A stretch of DNA of 64,000 bases, from the NCBI GenBank assembly GCA_964036665.1, contig OZ038531.1, forward strand, positions 2,480,001-2,544,000, given 5' to 3'. Each line of letters begins with the position of its first letter. The stretch's first letter is position 1. The translations under genes were made by a program, and so were the position numbers. This document shows positions 1-13,985 of this stretch, in pieces. The stretch is from Gordius sp. MW1 (lineage: Eukaryota > Nematomorpha > Gordioida > Gordea > Gordiidae). The notes under the pieces were generated by a model. The model ran no database searches, was not told the origin of the DNA, and was given only the letters and a program-made list of their open reading frames with translations.

Positions 1-584
1 ATTAAGGATCAAATAAATTATCGATATTACGGAGAACAATAAGCTTTTAGCTTGGTTGATTAAAAGGCATTTAATCAAGGTCTCTGTGTTAAAAAGGATC
101 AGACGCCGCGCTTAACTCTAAATGTTTGAGATTTTTGGTAGTTCCAAGTGCTTTACAGGAAATAAAATGTTAATAATAATATTGTGCATTCAGGCAAAAA
201 TAAATATTTTTTAAAAATTAATAGGTGTAATCTGTTTTTAGGAATATTCTTAAAATCAAAATTAAAAATTGCAAAAATATTGGTGACTTAATTGATGTTA
301 TGACAATTGCCGTATTTTTGTCATAAACATGCATTTTTTTATAAAATTAAAAGATCACATATTCACAATTTGAACAAGGACAAGTCTTAGAAGTTCAATT
401 ATGTACCATAATAATGTTTTTATTTTTGTGATTAATCGAAGAAAAATGAGCTTTCATATTATCTTCGTTGTCTTAGTCTCATTTTTTCATAATAATGAAT
501 TATTTTCATTTAAGATGTGTAATATAATGTTCCTAGAAGATTTATTACAACTTAAAAATAGGTCCTTAATGCATTTTATGTATC
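1..584. other. AT-rich non-coding DNA
   Basis: I see no gene or clear repeat end. The open frame over 401-658 has no recognisable similarity and runs into the antisense LINE at its 3' side, so I treat it as chance. Confidence 0.4.
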
Positions 585-2060
585 CATATTTTTCTTCTTT
601 ATCATGTATTAGGTCCCACACTCGTGAGGTTTGTTTTGACGAGTTTCTCCCATCTTGATCGGGTAAGCGCCATGTCGTAATTTATTTTCCTAGTTTTCAT
701 AATTTTTCCATACGCCCTTCCCACGTGACACAAGGTCTCGTCCCCTTCCTCTTTTCCATGTTACCTCCATATCCAATTCTTTTTGATTAATATCCTTTGT
801 CTTCCTTCTTAATATATGACCATACCACTTAGGCGATTTTCGTTAATCAAATAAGCTATTTGCATTGAGACCGTCATTTGTCATATGGTCATGCTTAGTG
901 TACCCTAAACTCCACCGTTTGATTCTCATCTCTGTGGCTTGTAATGACTTTCCTTCCGTGGTGCTTAATGCCTATGTTTCACTTCCATAGAGTAACACCG
1001 GTCTTACGATGAATTTTTAAGCTTTCCTCTTCAACCATATTGGCATTTTTTTATGGCACATTACATCGTACATACCTAGCCATTTAAGCCATCTTTTTTA
1101 ATCCCTGCATTGACTTCTGTTGCGCTCCCTCTTGAAGTAACATAGGGCCGCGGAATGTAAATCTGTCTACCTTTGAATATCTTAGATGATAATATATGAT
1201 GAGGTGCCTGTAACGTTCATCTCCATGTTTACTGTTTTTCGATCGTTGACCTTTAAACCAGATCCAGCTAAGCGCTTTGACCTATTTTCGGCTTCTAAGA
1301 ATACTTTCTTCTTTGTCTTCTCACAATACTATATCATCGGCATATAGTATACACCATTGCGATGGCTTTTGAATGTCTCGTATCGTGTCCATAATTCAAT
1401 TTTGATGTAATCCAATTTTAACCCGAAAGTTAAGAGACTTCAAGATTCGTTCTAGCGCACGAGTTTGAGGTTTCATAAATAATTTTCATGAGCCTTACAT
1501 ATGCGTCAGGTATATTTGTTTCTTCAAGCACCACCATAGCGAGGGACCGTGTCAGGAGCTCTCCGAGTCGATAAAAACCTTATGTAGGTCTCGTCACTTT
1601 TTCCATCATTGTCCTAGTGCGAAGGGTCGATTGTGGAAATGCCGGACACAAATCCAAATTGGTTAGCCAATGGTTCCACTGCTTTCTTCAGCCTTGTTAC
1701 TAAGATCCAGTTGGCTTGATACCTCTGTAATTGCCACAATCCTGTGGGTCTCCTTTGCCTTTAAATATAAATCATGCTTGCTCTCTTTTGATTACTTTCT
1801 TGTTCCAGTATCTTGTTAGAGAGGTTCGTCATAATCGTGGATCCTTCTTGACGGCATCCGAGCAATACTTCCATAAGTTACAACTGGGCCTTAGCATTTT
1901 CTTTATGCTTCATGTTCATTTATGTCCTAATTTTTTCCTCCTGAAAGCGTTCGACCATACCTATGTTTGCCTCAATATCGGGAAGGAAATCTTTGTCTTT
2001 TGCAATACATATGCTTCTTGAAATATCCCTTCTACCTTAACATTATCTCAATAAGCTAAA
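585..2060 (-). mobile_element. Decayed RTE-like non-LTR retrotransposon (LINE), reverse transcriptase to 3' end
   Basis: Read on the minus strand, this holds broken pieces of a LINE reverse transcriptase. The best block is at 1321-1380, where one frame reads QWCILYADDIVL, the catalytic YADD motif of palm motif C. Upstream on that strand (about 1430-1620) are pieces like the palm segment containing LWW and a long helix. Downstream (890-1060) are pieces like the conserved ATEMRxxRWSLG region. The 3' tail (about 590-660) matches the + strand LINE end at 57433-57800 almost word for word, so both belong to one family. There are several in-frame stops and frame changes. The 5' part (endonuclease) was not recognised. 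The RTE assignment rests on the C-terminal pattern and is an inference. Confidence 0.7.
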
Positions 2061-2495
2061 AGGTTTGACATATCTCGTTTTTGACTATTTTAAGGACTCC
2101 GACATCGCGACTTTTCTTGTTTTATCTCAAAAATGGATTTTGCAAGTTTCAAGCCTAAACCCAAAGAAAAACTCAACATCTATTAATATAGAAAAATATA
2201 AAATATTGAAAATTATAACAATAAAATTTAAAGTTATATCATAATAAAGCTATCTCTCTAGATCGGCGAATTGTCTAATGATTTTAGACTTTACATAGTC
2301 TATTTTTTCCTTCGCCAACTTTCTGTGAACCCTCATTAAACACCACACCATTCCTCTTACAATTTAACACTTCCATAAAAACATAACTTAAATAATTTGC
2401 AAAAAAAATTCTAATGATCATATAAATTTAGATTTGGTGTTAGGAAATGAATGGGTGATTACATAACCTCAACTAGTATATCATATTAAAATTCA
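2061..2495. other. AT-rich non-coding DNA
   Basis: No gene, RNA or repeat end recognised. Confidence 0.4.
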
Positions 2496-2870
2496 ATTTT
2501 AATTGCTGTGCATTTTATGGGCTCGCTTTTGGTTGTCCTGTCCAACTTGTAATTTTTGAATAAATTTCGTGAAAACTTATAGTGGTTTTTAATAGCTGTG
2601 GTTATTTTGCTTTCGCAGATGCACTAGCTAATGACCGCTGATTGGCTTTACTTTTTTCGACCTCGCCCGAGCCCAAATTCCATAATTATCTTTGTGCCCG
2701 CCTGATTACCTTTATTATTAATGGATTTCTTTGGGCAAATTGTCTAGGTTGTTGCTATATATCGGATAATCGCGAAACTGGCAAAATAATTCCCTGCAGT
2801 TTAATGCTGATCTTTGCTTACTTCTACTTTATTAGACCCCGGCCGAAGTCCAAATCATTAATAAAAATTT
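2496..2870 (+). repeat. Family C repeat copy (about 370 bp)
   Basis: It begins with a variant of the family terminus TTAATTGCTATGCAATTTAT followed by GGGCTCGCTTTTGG and TGTCCAACTTGTAATT. It continues with the family's interior, including CTAATGACCGCTG and TCGACCTCGCCCGAGCCC. It is a full-type copy with few deletions. The overlapping short open frame (2642-2872) is repeat sequence and not a gene. Confidence 0.65.
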
Positions 2871-4460
2871 AAATTACCGTGTAAATTTGCAAATGAGTTT
2901 CTATATAAATCAACGTTAAGTTTGAATAAAGGGTGGGGCATAAGACAAGTTTTTTTAATGTTTAACGCCATCTGTATAAAAAAATTCCTTAATTTAAGGG
3001 GGGGGGGCAGCGGGCTTCGCCCATGAATATGTTGTCGATTGGTTTTAAATCCTAGAAATCACATTTCTAATAAACAGAGAATTTAATTTTGATTTTAATT
3101 TCCAAACTTTATTTGTATATTATTATATACGTCAATGTGCTAACTTTAATTATAACCTAAGTCTAATAAACCGTTAAAAAATTTATTCCACTGAAGGAAA
3201 TTTTTTTTTAATTTGCTAATTAAAAATGCATCGAGTTTTGTATATCGCTGCCCTATGGTATGAGGTGCTTTTTAAAGCGTGAACCCCTCTAATTGAGTCG
3301 AAATAATGAATTAAAGTGTTTAGACTGGGTTAAATAAAGTCACTAGCATTAGGGAATGGGCAAGCATTCTATAGATTTCGCCTTTTAGATTGCACATCTT
3401 TATATGCTGGGCACGTAAAGAAAAGTCCCTTGTGGCCCAACATTTTTAGCCACTTGAAATTTCCAAAAGCTGTTTAGAATTTATAATTTTTTGCATAGGA
3501 CTAACTCTAGACGCGTATAAGTAATAATGACATTTTCATTTAGTTTTTTTAAAGTGTATTATCTATCTTAACGAGTCGAAATTAGTAGCATTTGATGTCA
3601 ATGTTAAAGAAAAGGAGGGTAATAATAAGTTGTCTCATATACATATATGGAATAATAAAAAAAGAAACATATTTAATGATCCATCAGAATCAACATTTAT
3701 TGCATTTACATGGATATGGTAAATTTCCTTTTACCAGACTTACTTTATATTAATGAGCTGGTTCAGATTCTCATACAATAATGAAATAATAATAGCTCTC
3801 TTCGGGTATATAATTAAATATTATTAAATAATTAATCACCTAAATTAGTTTTTATAAAGTTCGTATACAATTAATTCCGCGTGTATTTTCAATATCTTCT
3901 TGTTTATTATTAGGCCGCGGTATCTATGTTTAAAATATATTTTTAGCAACAAGATTTAATTGAAGCGTCTATAATATGAATTAGCTTAACGAAAAATCCC
4001 ATTGTTCAATTCTATATGCAGCATACCAAAGTGATTGGTTAAATTCACAAGGGCACTACGTTCAAAAGATCTGGCTGTCCCATAAATTTTACAACTAGTA
4101 AATAGGTTAAACATCGAACACAGGAATATAGTGCCTAATCACCATACATTATGTTGATCACATAATTATAAATGCAATTAGTAATAAATCCGATAGTGGG
4201 TTAAACAATGACCTTGAACGACAATAAGATTATATTATAATAAGGAGGAAATTATTTGGGAGATTTTGTGGCAATAATACATTTTAATACGAGCTCCATT
4301 ACTCAACATTGTATAACTTTAGACAATTCTCGCTTTATTCTCTTAATTCAATTCATTGATAATACCAAAATTATAAAATCTAATTCTTTCAGAGGACCGC
4401 AAGACTACCAAATACCAGTCCCTCCTCCCAGCCAACATATTCACCCATTATCGCCTCCTG
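2871..4460. other. AT-rich non-coding DNA
   Basis: No recognisable gene. A short C-rich spot lies near 4420-4460. The open frame at 4256-4468 shows no domain or motif. Confidence 0.4.
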
Positions 4461-4464
4461 CTCA

Positions 4465-4766
4465 ATGACTTTCGGACCAAGCGCGATTATTCTGCTAAAT
4501 AAATCGGCAGATGTAGCCCGATATCCATATATTCTCCTAGCTTTCTTAAACAAAAAATAGGCGTCTTACTTGTCAAGCACAATTTTGAATCCCTGACCGC
4601 TAGCTCGCCGTTTTTCGAGGATGGTAGTGCCTCGAGCTCGAAAATATATATATTATTAAACCCGCATAAGTTTACACGGCAATTATTCAAGAATTATAAG
4701 TTAAACAGGACGGACAAGACAGGACGGACCTCAAAAAAGCGAGCCTATAAAATGCATAGCAATTAA
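4465..4766 (-). repeat. Family C repeat copy, reverse orientation
   Basis: It reads as the reverse of the 2496-2870 copy and ends in AATGCATAGCAATTAA. It includes CAATTATTCAAGAATTATAAG and the GGACGGACAAGACAGGACGG run typical of the family. Confidence 0.6.
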
Positions 4767-6225
4767 CTCGTTTTTATATGTTGTGTCTATTTTAATGATG
4801 TTCATAATTTCCAATAAATAAATCAGAATTAATAATTAATTACGAGAATGTATTATAACCAATGACCATTGTAACATGTTACCAATTTGTAAAGGATTGC
4901 CATTTTAGAGAAAACTTCCTTGATTTATTTTTTTAATATACATATATGGTGCAGCTAAGATTCTTAAATTTAGTTAATGTCTCAAATGTAATTTTTGTCA
5001 GACTAATTTTAGTTTTTAATTCATTCGTATTACGATTTGATATGTTAGTGCGACTACATTCCTTGCCCCATTTTGACAAAAATAACAACTTTTAAAGGGT
5101 TAATAAAATAGAGATTTTATGAATGTTTTTTAAAAAGAGAAATGGTTTATTTATAAGTCTTTCTTAGCCAGCTGATTGCATAATATCATTATTCATGGGC
5201 TCCTTTAATTTTGTCTTTGTCAAAAGATATTGATATTCATCAGTGTGTGGTATTCAATATTTAAAATAATAATTTGCAAGGGCATTATGAATGTCTACAT
5301 TGGTAATAGTAGTTTTGTCAGCTACAAAGAATTGTTAAGAATTTAAAATATTTTATTTTGAAATGGCAAAAATATTATATCTAAATGTTTTTGGTACATT
5401 AATCTAAACCAAAATTAAATTACTTTCCTCAGTCAGTGTAAAGATCTTTTTAATAACATTCATGGCTTTTTAAAGTTTGAATCATAACTAATATACGCAA
5501 AAAATTATAGATTTGCTTATTTAATTAACGTTAACTTGATTGATTATTTTTAACTAAATCGTATCAACTTACTTTGTTAAACATTAATTGATCTAGAGGT
5601 CTTATCATTAATATCTAGTACGCAGTTTACTACTGAATGACTCTATTTAAATTGTTAAAATGTTGATCTAATATAGGTGTAGTGATCTACAAACTTGATA
5701 TTTGTTCTTATGAAGTTATTTGATTTTTCTTAAAGGGTAATTATTTATAATTAAGATGATAAATTGTGTTACTTTAAAGATTTTATCTTTCAATCCAGAG
5801 ATTGTTTAGTTGTAATCAGACAATTATGAAATTCAAGTACATGTCTTCCTCTTATAATCGGCCCTAGTATAAATTAAGAATTCTGGTTTTCTATGCCCCT
5901 AAACCTTAATTTTAACAGGCGTATAGGGACTGATTCGAATACATCATCTTGCGTTTAATTTGGACATTTGCTATTTGACTCATTAAATTCCGAATAACAT
6001 GTAGCAAAAACGCACTCTTCTTTGCTCACTCTCATCTCGCCATTTATAATAACTTTATTTCAATTACCTGAGGCACAATATTCTTATATCAAAATGAGTT
6101 TCAAAATATAGCCAATACCATTATAAGCAATTTCCTGACCATTTAAGTTTAATAATCAAAAGGGAGCTCAAAACTTTCAGAATTAAATTGTCGATTTTAT
6201 GATTATATTTTGTATTTTCGCGCAG
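4767..6225. other. AT-rich 5' flank of the polymerase gene
   Basis: It should hold the promoter and any untranslated first exon of the downstream polymerase kappa gene. No TATA box, initiator or exon could be singled out with confidence in this AT-rich sequence. Confidence 0.35.
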
Positions 6226-9200
6226 AATTAAAAATTTTCAAGGACCATCTGATTGCAGACGATCTTTTGAATTCTTATCAAAAAATGGATAATGTCTATA
6301 TGAATTTAGACGACAGGGCTGGAATGGTTGAGCTTGATAAAGAAAAAATCAACCAGGTTAGCTGACAATATTATTCAAGAGATTAGAGAAATATGAATTT
6401 ATTAAATTTAGTTTAATACCTTCCAAAGAATAGGGGATTAGTTATTTATTAAACTTTATTAGGTCAAAATATTTTTGACGTGCTAACATATAGTATTAAG
6501 TTTATGAATTGTATATTCTATAAAAACTCAGCTTATTAAAGAAGCTTCACAAGGGTCGCTCTATTATGAAACTCAGATTAAAAAGGAGGCCAAGCTTAAA
6601 TTAAAGGTTGACAATCAATTAAAATTGTTGGGAAGTTTTGATGGTCATCAAAGAAAGCTGGCAAAAATCAAAGTAATTCCAATTTTTATAATAAATAAAT
6701 TAATAATTCTTATTAGATGGAAAAATTTATCAAAGAAGCAACTTACAAACAAGATTTTAATCATACAATAGTACATATTGACATGGATGCTTTCTTTGCT
6801 GCTGTAGAAATTCGAGATAATCCCAGTCTTGCATCAAAACCAGTAGCTGTGGGATCCATGCAAATGATTGTAAAACTATTTTCTCTTTTAACACATTAAT
6901 TTATCAAAAACATTATTTGTATATGTTTTTTTGCAACTGAACCTATAATATTTGTTTTTTCATTTTATTGAAACTAATAACCTTTGAAACTTAAAGATTT
7001 TTATATTCATTTTTTAACAAATTAAACAGAAATTTGATATATGTCGTGAGCTGTTAAATTTAATGCTAAGAGTTTCTTTTTTTCTTATAATTAGCTTTAA
7101 AACTCTTGTTTGGAACAAATTATTTATAAATATACATGTATATAAACAATACTATTTTGTTTTTTTATTTAACCAAATCTACTTAAATACCCCTTTAGCC
7201 TTTAAATAATTATTTGTTTTAAATTGAAATGGTGAAGATTATCTATATGAAAAGAAATAAACAAATAAATCACAAAATAGAAGATTCATTAAATGTTGAA
7301 AACACACTATAAGAGAATTAAAAGATGATTTATATAGAACAAAGAAAGTACAATTTTATATTCAAAAAAATATGGAAAAATTGTTCAAAAAGTATAATTA
7401 ATTGAATTCTTGAAAATACAAATAAAAACCAGTAAAAATATAAGTATAAAGAACTTGAATGATGTTTATTTTTTTAACTAGTACACTTGACAATCAAAAC
7501 AATGTCTTAATTTTAGTTGTATTTTTTGTGTGTTAACTTTATTATTCTTTTAAAATTACACCAAATTTTAAGTCATTTCATCTGTTTTCAATAACAAAAC
7601 TCCTATGTCAAATCGATCATAAAAACGCGTTTTTTGGCCGACCCCCTCAGATTTTTATGAAATTTTGTGAATATGTAGATACTATTAATATTATTACATT
7701 CTAAAAGTTTTAGCTCTTTTGGACCTTCGCGTTGTGGGCGCTCAAAGGTTAAAAATGGGTCTTTTAGAATATCGGGTCATAGCGCTAAATTTGATAACTT
7801 TTTTAAAATACATACCCCCTAATAATTTGAAAACTTTTTCCTGATAATGGCCCAAAAGGTCAAAATATCACTTATACCGTTGACTTGTCCCAAGCCTGTT
7901 GATAGGTGAAACAAATGTTTTTTACAATCTGTATAACAATTTTAATGTTAATGGGAGTTGTACGGTGAAGGGGAATTGGTCAAAAAAGGAAAACTATATA
8001 TTTTGTTATCATTTTTGGGGCCAAAATGACCACACCAAACCAGTAATCTATCGTTGCTATTTAAGCGATTTCCTAGAAAATTTTTATTTTTATTATGACT
8101 GATCGAGCCCGACACTTACTTGCTCAGTTTATGTTTAATTTTAACACTCTAATCAAGTGTTGTAAAAACGGCTTGGTTTTGTTTGGTCGACCTTCTATGG
8201 TCTGCTTATGTTTAGTCGACTAAAACCAAAGGTTGACCAGACCAAACAAAACCCGGCCGTTTTTTGCGACACTAGCCCGTCGGTATGGGGTCATAATGCA
8301 ATTTCTTCCCTGCCATATTTGTTTTGGGTATTAGTCAACTTCGAACTACATAGCCCGACGGTATGGAGTCCGTGCTGGCATGGCCGGATTCATAGGGAAA
8401 AAATTGTGTCCAAATTTAGTTTTGGTGCGACACAATTTTACGAAATACCAGGAGGCAGCTCTACAAGTTAGGAGCATTTTGGTACAGTACGATAGCAAAT
8501 TTACGTCGGGGGGCTTGGATGAGGCTTACTTGGATTTGACGCAATACTTGCACAACGTGAGATTCTTTGGAGAAAACAAGGCTAGAACCTTTATTTTTAA
8601 ACGGGTTTGCCCTTGTTTTTGCCATTGTGAACTACCTTCAACTCAAAGCCCTCAACCAAAAGGTAACGATATTTTTATATTATGATCATGGGCATAGCCA
8701 GGAGGTGGCAGGGAGGGGCGACTGCCCCCCTCGGAATCCAAACATCTCAAATCTTTTATCTAATTACGGTTAAAATTAAGAAAAATTGTTATTTTGCCTC
8801 CTTCCTAAATCATTATTGCCCCCCTCTTAATCCATTTTTGGCTACGCCCAGTTTAGGATTTTTGATATTTTTATATTATGGAGTTTTTTATGTGGGAAAA
8901 TTGGTGAAGTATTTTTGTTTAAATTAGCTTTTCTTATGGATTCTAATTAAATTTTGGGTATAATTCATTATTGTTAATTTTTAAATATTCATATTTTACG
9001 AATTTAAATCATTTATAAAATATTTGTGCAGAATTTTACATGTAATATGGTGAAATATATTTTAAGATGACGCTTAAATCTTTGGAAAACTTCGCCGATT
9101 GTTTAATCTATAATTATAGTTTTAAGAAGTCACATTTTACGGATTTCTACTTTACTTGTTCAATGTTTTATTTTTAAGTATAAAAAAGAGTTTAAGATAC

Positions 9201-12200
9201 AGTATATTTCCCGGTAATTTCTAAAATAAATAAAATATTTAGAAGAAGTCGGGATCGGAACGTCTAAAGAAGAATTTCAAGTGGCCACATCTAAAACTTT
9301 AGCCTGTTTTTGTAGCTATACTTGGAAGGAATGCCTGGTTGATGGTCAAATTGCAAGAGTTAAAGAATTTACCACTCCCGGTTGTCATTTGGCTTTAAAA
9401 AAGCTTTCTAATACAAAAACTGCGGGTAAAATAATATTTATTTTTACATTCCATAGGATTAATTACTTAAATTAAAATCAATTTTTAAGTGTTATATCAA
9501 TGTTTGATTTATAGTAGTCGAAATTTATAAATATGAATTGATTATTGTAGATTATTTTGGAAAAATTTACTAATATGTGTTGGCTTTATTATAAAAAATT
9601 GTTTTAGAATCGTTCCTATTATTTTCGCATTCTAATCATCAAAAGTTATTGAAGCTTATTTGTTCAATATAAGTATGTTTTTTTTTAGTTTTTAAACTAT
9701 ATTTAATATGAGCTGGACGGGTTAGGCGGGTTAGGCCTTATATAAAAAATAGAGAGTTTGAATAAAAAAATTTTATTTGCCCTATCAGGTAGGAGGCTAT
9801 TGAAGACTTCTGATCTAATATATAATAAATGCTAAATTTCGGCCAATTAATTTTTTATAGTTACAACTTTTTTTACGTTACACAAATTGAGAGCATGAAA
9901 AATTAAAATGCCTTTAAATGCAATAACATTTACTTCCAATAAACCTAACATGCATAGACCTATTTGCCCCCTCTAATCTTAATGTTGATCCCATGGCCCT
10001 CGCTGAAGAACGCAATCTCCAAAAATATAAGGCCCTTTTGGACTCTAGTATTTTTATCCCAATAGTTTCCTCCTGTTCAGGATCCTATGGAAAAATGGCG
10101 TTGGCTTTATTCAAAGAAATAGGCAGACGATCCCCTCCCTCCAAACATTCCCCCGCATTTTTATTGAAACAATCAATAGCTATCTTAATTGCAAAATTTA
10201 ATTTTAAATCTTTTTTGGATTCCTAGCCTCTTCTAAAAGAGGAAGATGAAGACATATTACTCATATGATGTTTTTTTAAATATAATTATTATATAATTGT
10301 ATCATTTAATACTATGTTTAGATATATATTAATAAACTAACTTCATCTTTAATTTGGCGCAACATTATATTAAGGCATTACACAATTTATTACCAAGCAA
10401 AAGTTTCTTTAATAAATATTTTTAGAAAATAATGAAACCATTGAAAAGGATGCTAACCCTAAACTATTAGAAGAAGATGATAGCATTGAAATCACATTTG
10501 GTATTACGGCTGAAGAGGCGGTGCGAGAAATAAGATTGAGAATTTACGAATTGACAGGCTTAACATGTAGCGCAGGTTAAAACGATTTTTATATATTTTT
10601 CTAGTGTAAAAACGGCTGGGTTTTGTTTAGACGACCTTTAGTTTTAGTTTACTAGTTTTTCTTAGATGACCGCCAGCTTAGTCGAAATTTGAAAAAGAGA
10701 CGAAAGTAGACCATTAGAACCCAGCCGTTTTAACAACACTTAATTTACACAAATATTTTGCCTTTTTTGTGTTTAGAAATTAGTTTTTGGTAACTTTAAG
10801 CTGCTAAACTACGTGATTTTATGAATGTTTAGTTTCTTTTACTGTTTTTTAAACTTTCGATTGTTTAGTTTAAAGGTGGTTTAGATGCTAAGAGTATTTA
10901 ACTGTTTTATAAAGAAAGGCGTGTTTTGTAAATTAAATTGAAATGACTAAAAATCAAGTGGAAATTATTAAACTTCATCGAACAATGCGCTATTTTTTGT
11001 ATTAACTTTGAAGTTGTCATCTAAGATATTTAATCTATTGGCGGCCAGGTATAGCCCCCACCCGTTTACTAGCTAAAATAGGGACAGATATTAACAAGCC
11101 TAACGGACAATTCCTGCTGAAATCCGACAAAGAAAAGATTATGGAATTCATAGGCCAAACGCCTATTAATAAGGTTCAACTTTTATATTAAATAGTTTGG
11201 ACGCGTCAAATTTAAGTTTTTTTTTGTTTTTACGATAGTAATTGGTTAGCACCGAGCCCAATATTTATATTATTAAAGGATGGGAATTTTGGATTGATTT
11301 TCTATATCGTCATAAAATCACTGTATGAATTGTATTCGCATTGCCCTATATGTCAAATAATATTGGATGGCACAATGTTTTGAGATTTACGAAACTTATT
11401 GTGAGTATATGCTGGCTTATACTCCAGGATTTTAAATAAAACTAGATTTTTAATTGTAATACACTCTTTCATTTATTATTTTTTGACATAGCGCCTTTTT
11501 AAATAGTTCCAACATTAAAAATAACCTGCTTTTGGCAGGATGCATGTTAGCCCTAAATTTTCGCATTTTCGGACAAAGATGATAGGCTTTTAAAAACGGC
11601 TGGTTTTTTTTGGTCTGTGTTTATGTTTAGTCGACTAAAACCAAATGTCGACCAAACGAAACCCAACCGTTTTTACAACACTAAAAGATAGTACCCAATC
11701 CTAGTAAGAAAACTTTAGGAAGCTTACAAAAATCACGATTTAAAAATTAATTTTAAAATAATTGTATGGCATTCAGGTGAATGGGATAGGCAAAGTAACG
11801 TACGCATTATTGCGCAGTTTGGGAATTGAAAAATGTAGCGATATATGGGAGCAAAGAGAAAGTTTAGGACTGCTTTATTCCGAAGTGTTTTGCCGTTTTT
11901 TAGCTTACATCTATGCCGGAGGTCGGACCCATGACCAAGACAATGATGAATCTAATGCGGATTCTGAAGATGAAGAACTAGGTGGTAAATAACACTGAAA
12001 TTACCAGAAGATTTGTCAATTTTATTTAGAATATTGATGATAAATTTTAAATTTAGGAGAGAAAAAAAAGTAATTTAAATTAATTTGAAGATCGATATTA
12101 AATTTGTAATTAAAAAATTTAGAGTTTCAAAGGGCATTTTAATCCTTTTCCTCCTTGGCTTATGTAATTATAGGTAGTTGTGTACTCCTAGATTATAATG

Positions 12201-13893
12201 AGGAAATGTTAAATCTTTTATAATTTCTCCTTCACTTTGCTGAGTTTTATTAAGACTTCGTAATTAAGTTTAAGCCAGAATCATTCCTAAAGCAGCCATT
12301 AATTTGGGGAAAAAATTTAATGGGCCCTAGACATGTTGGTTATTTCTAATGTTGTAAAAGCGGCTGGTTTTATATGGTTGATCTTTGAATTTGTAATGGA
12401 TTCAGCTCCCCCTTTCTTTATAAATCAAACTTATTTAATTAAAAATTTACCAATTAATTTGCAAAAATCGCTGTTTTTAGCAACTTTGACAGCAAACTTG
12501 ACGTATAGGGGGAAAAATTTATTCGTGTTCACCGTGAAAACTCTACCAGTATCTGCACACAGTTTGTCGGTTGATTTTTCTTGTTAAACCGTGTTATCTT
12601 TTATTAATATTTATTAGATTTGTCCAATAAAATTTTTATTGTCATTCCTAATTAATTGCCATGCTTATGGGCTCGTTTTTGTTTGTCCGCCCGTCCTGTC
12701 CAACTTGTAATTTTGCAATAAGTGCCGTGTAAACTTATAAGGATTTTAACGGCTGTGGACTTATGCTTCTGTAAAAGACTTTTATTTTGCTTTCACAAAT
12801 AGACTAGCTAATGACCGCTGGTTGGCCTTTAGTTTCTCGACATCGCTCGAGCTTAAATTCCATTATTATTTATGGGCCCTACTGATTACCTTTATATAAA
12901 TCTCTTTTGACAACTTGTCTAGGTGTTTGCTATATATCGGATAATTGCAAAACTGACTAAATAATTTTTTGCAAATGAATGATGACCGTTGCTTACATCT
13001 AGTTTATCTGACCCGGCCAGTGGCCAAAATTCTGGTAATTGCTATTTATATTTGCTGCTTTGTGAATTTCTTTTGCCAATTTGTCTAGGTTGTCGCTTTA
13101 TAACGGATGATTGCAAAACTGGCTAATTAATTCCCTGCAAATTAATGATGACCTTTGCTTATTTCTACTCTATCTGACCCCGTGGCCAAAATTCATTTTT
13201 ATTTTTGTGCCTGCAGATTTTGACATTTATGGTGTCTTAGCTTTACACATACAAAAAATAAAATTTTTTGGCTGAAAATAACTAATAATAATGACCGCTG
13301 GTTGGCTTTAACTTTTTAGACCTCGCCCGAGCCCGAAACCCATTATTGTTTAAGAGCCTGACTTACCTTTATATATAAATTTTTTTTTGCAACTGACCAC
13401 GGCCAGAGCCCAAAATTCTGGTTAATTGCTATCTATATTTGCTCCTCTGTGAATTTATTTTATACCTTTAAATATATATTTAAGAATTATGCTTTAAGCA
13501 CCATTATTTACATTATTAAAAACTTTCTACCAGGTCGAAAAAGCATAGGGATTGAAAGAACGGTGGTGCACAATAGCTCGCGCAGGCAAAGTCTAAAAGA
13601 GGACGGAGACATCTATGAAATTTGTGCAGCCCTCTGCAATGAATTGGGTGAAGATATGAAATCTCGGAATCTAGCTGGAACCGTTGTTGCTGTAAAAATA
13701 AAATCATCTAATTTTCGCGTTCTAACTCGCATGAAAACTCTGGTTAGGGCCACTAACGAACCTTCTATCATACTGAGAGAAGCCTGGAAAATGATACAAG
13801 TAGAACTTGGATTAGCTAGAAAAGCAGCTTCCCACCTTCACCTTAAAGGCCGTATGAATTATAAGAAATTTCATTTTATTTGAGCATTTTTTG

Positions 13894-13985
<92 letters not shown>

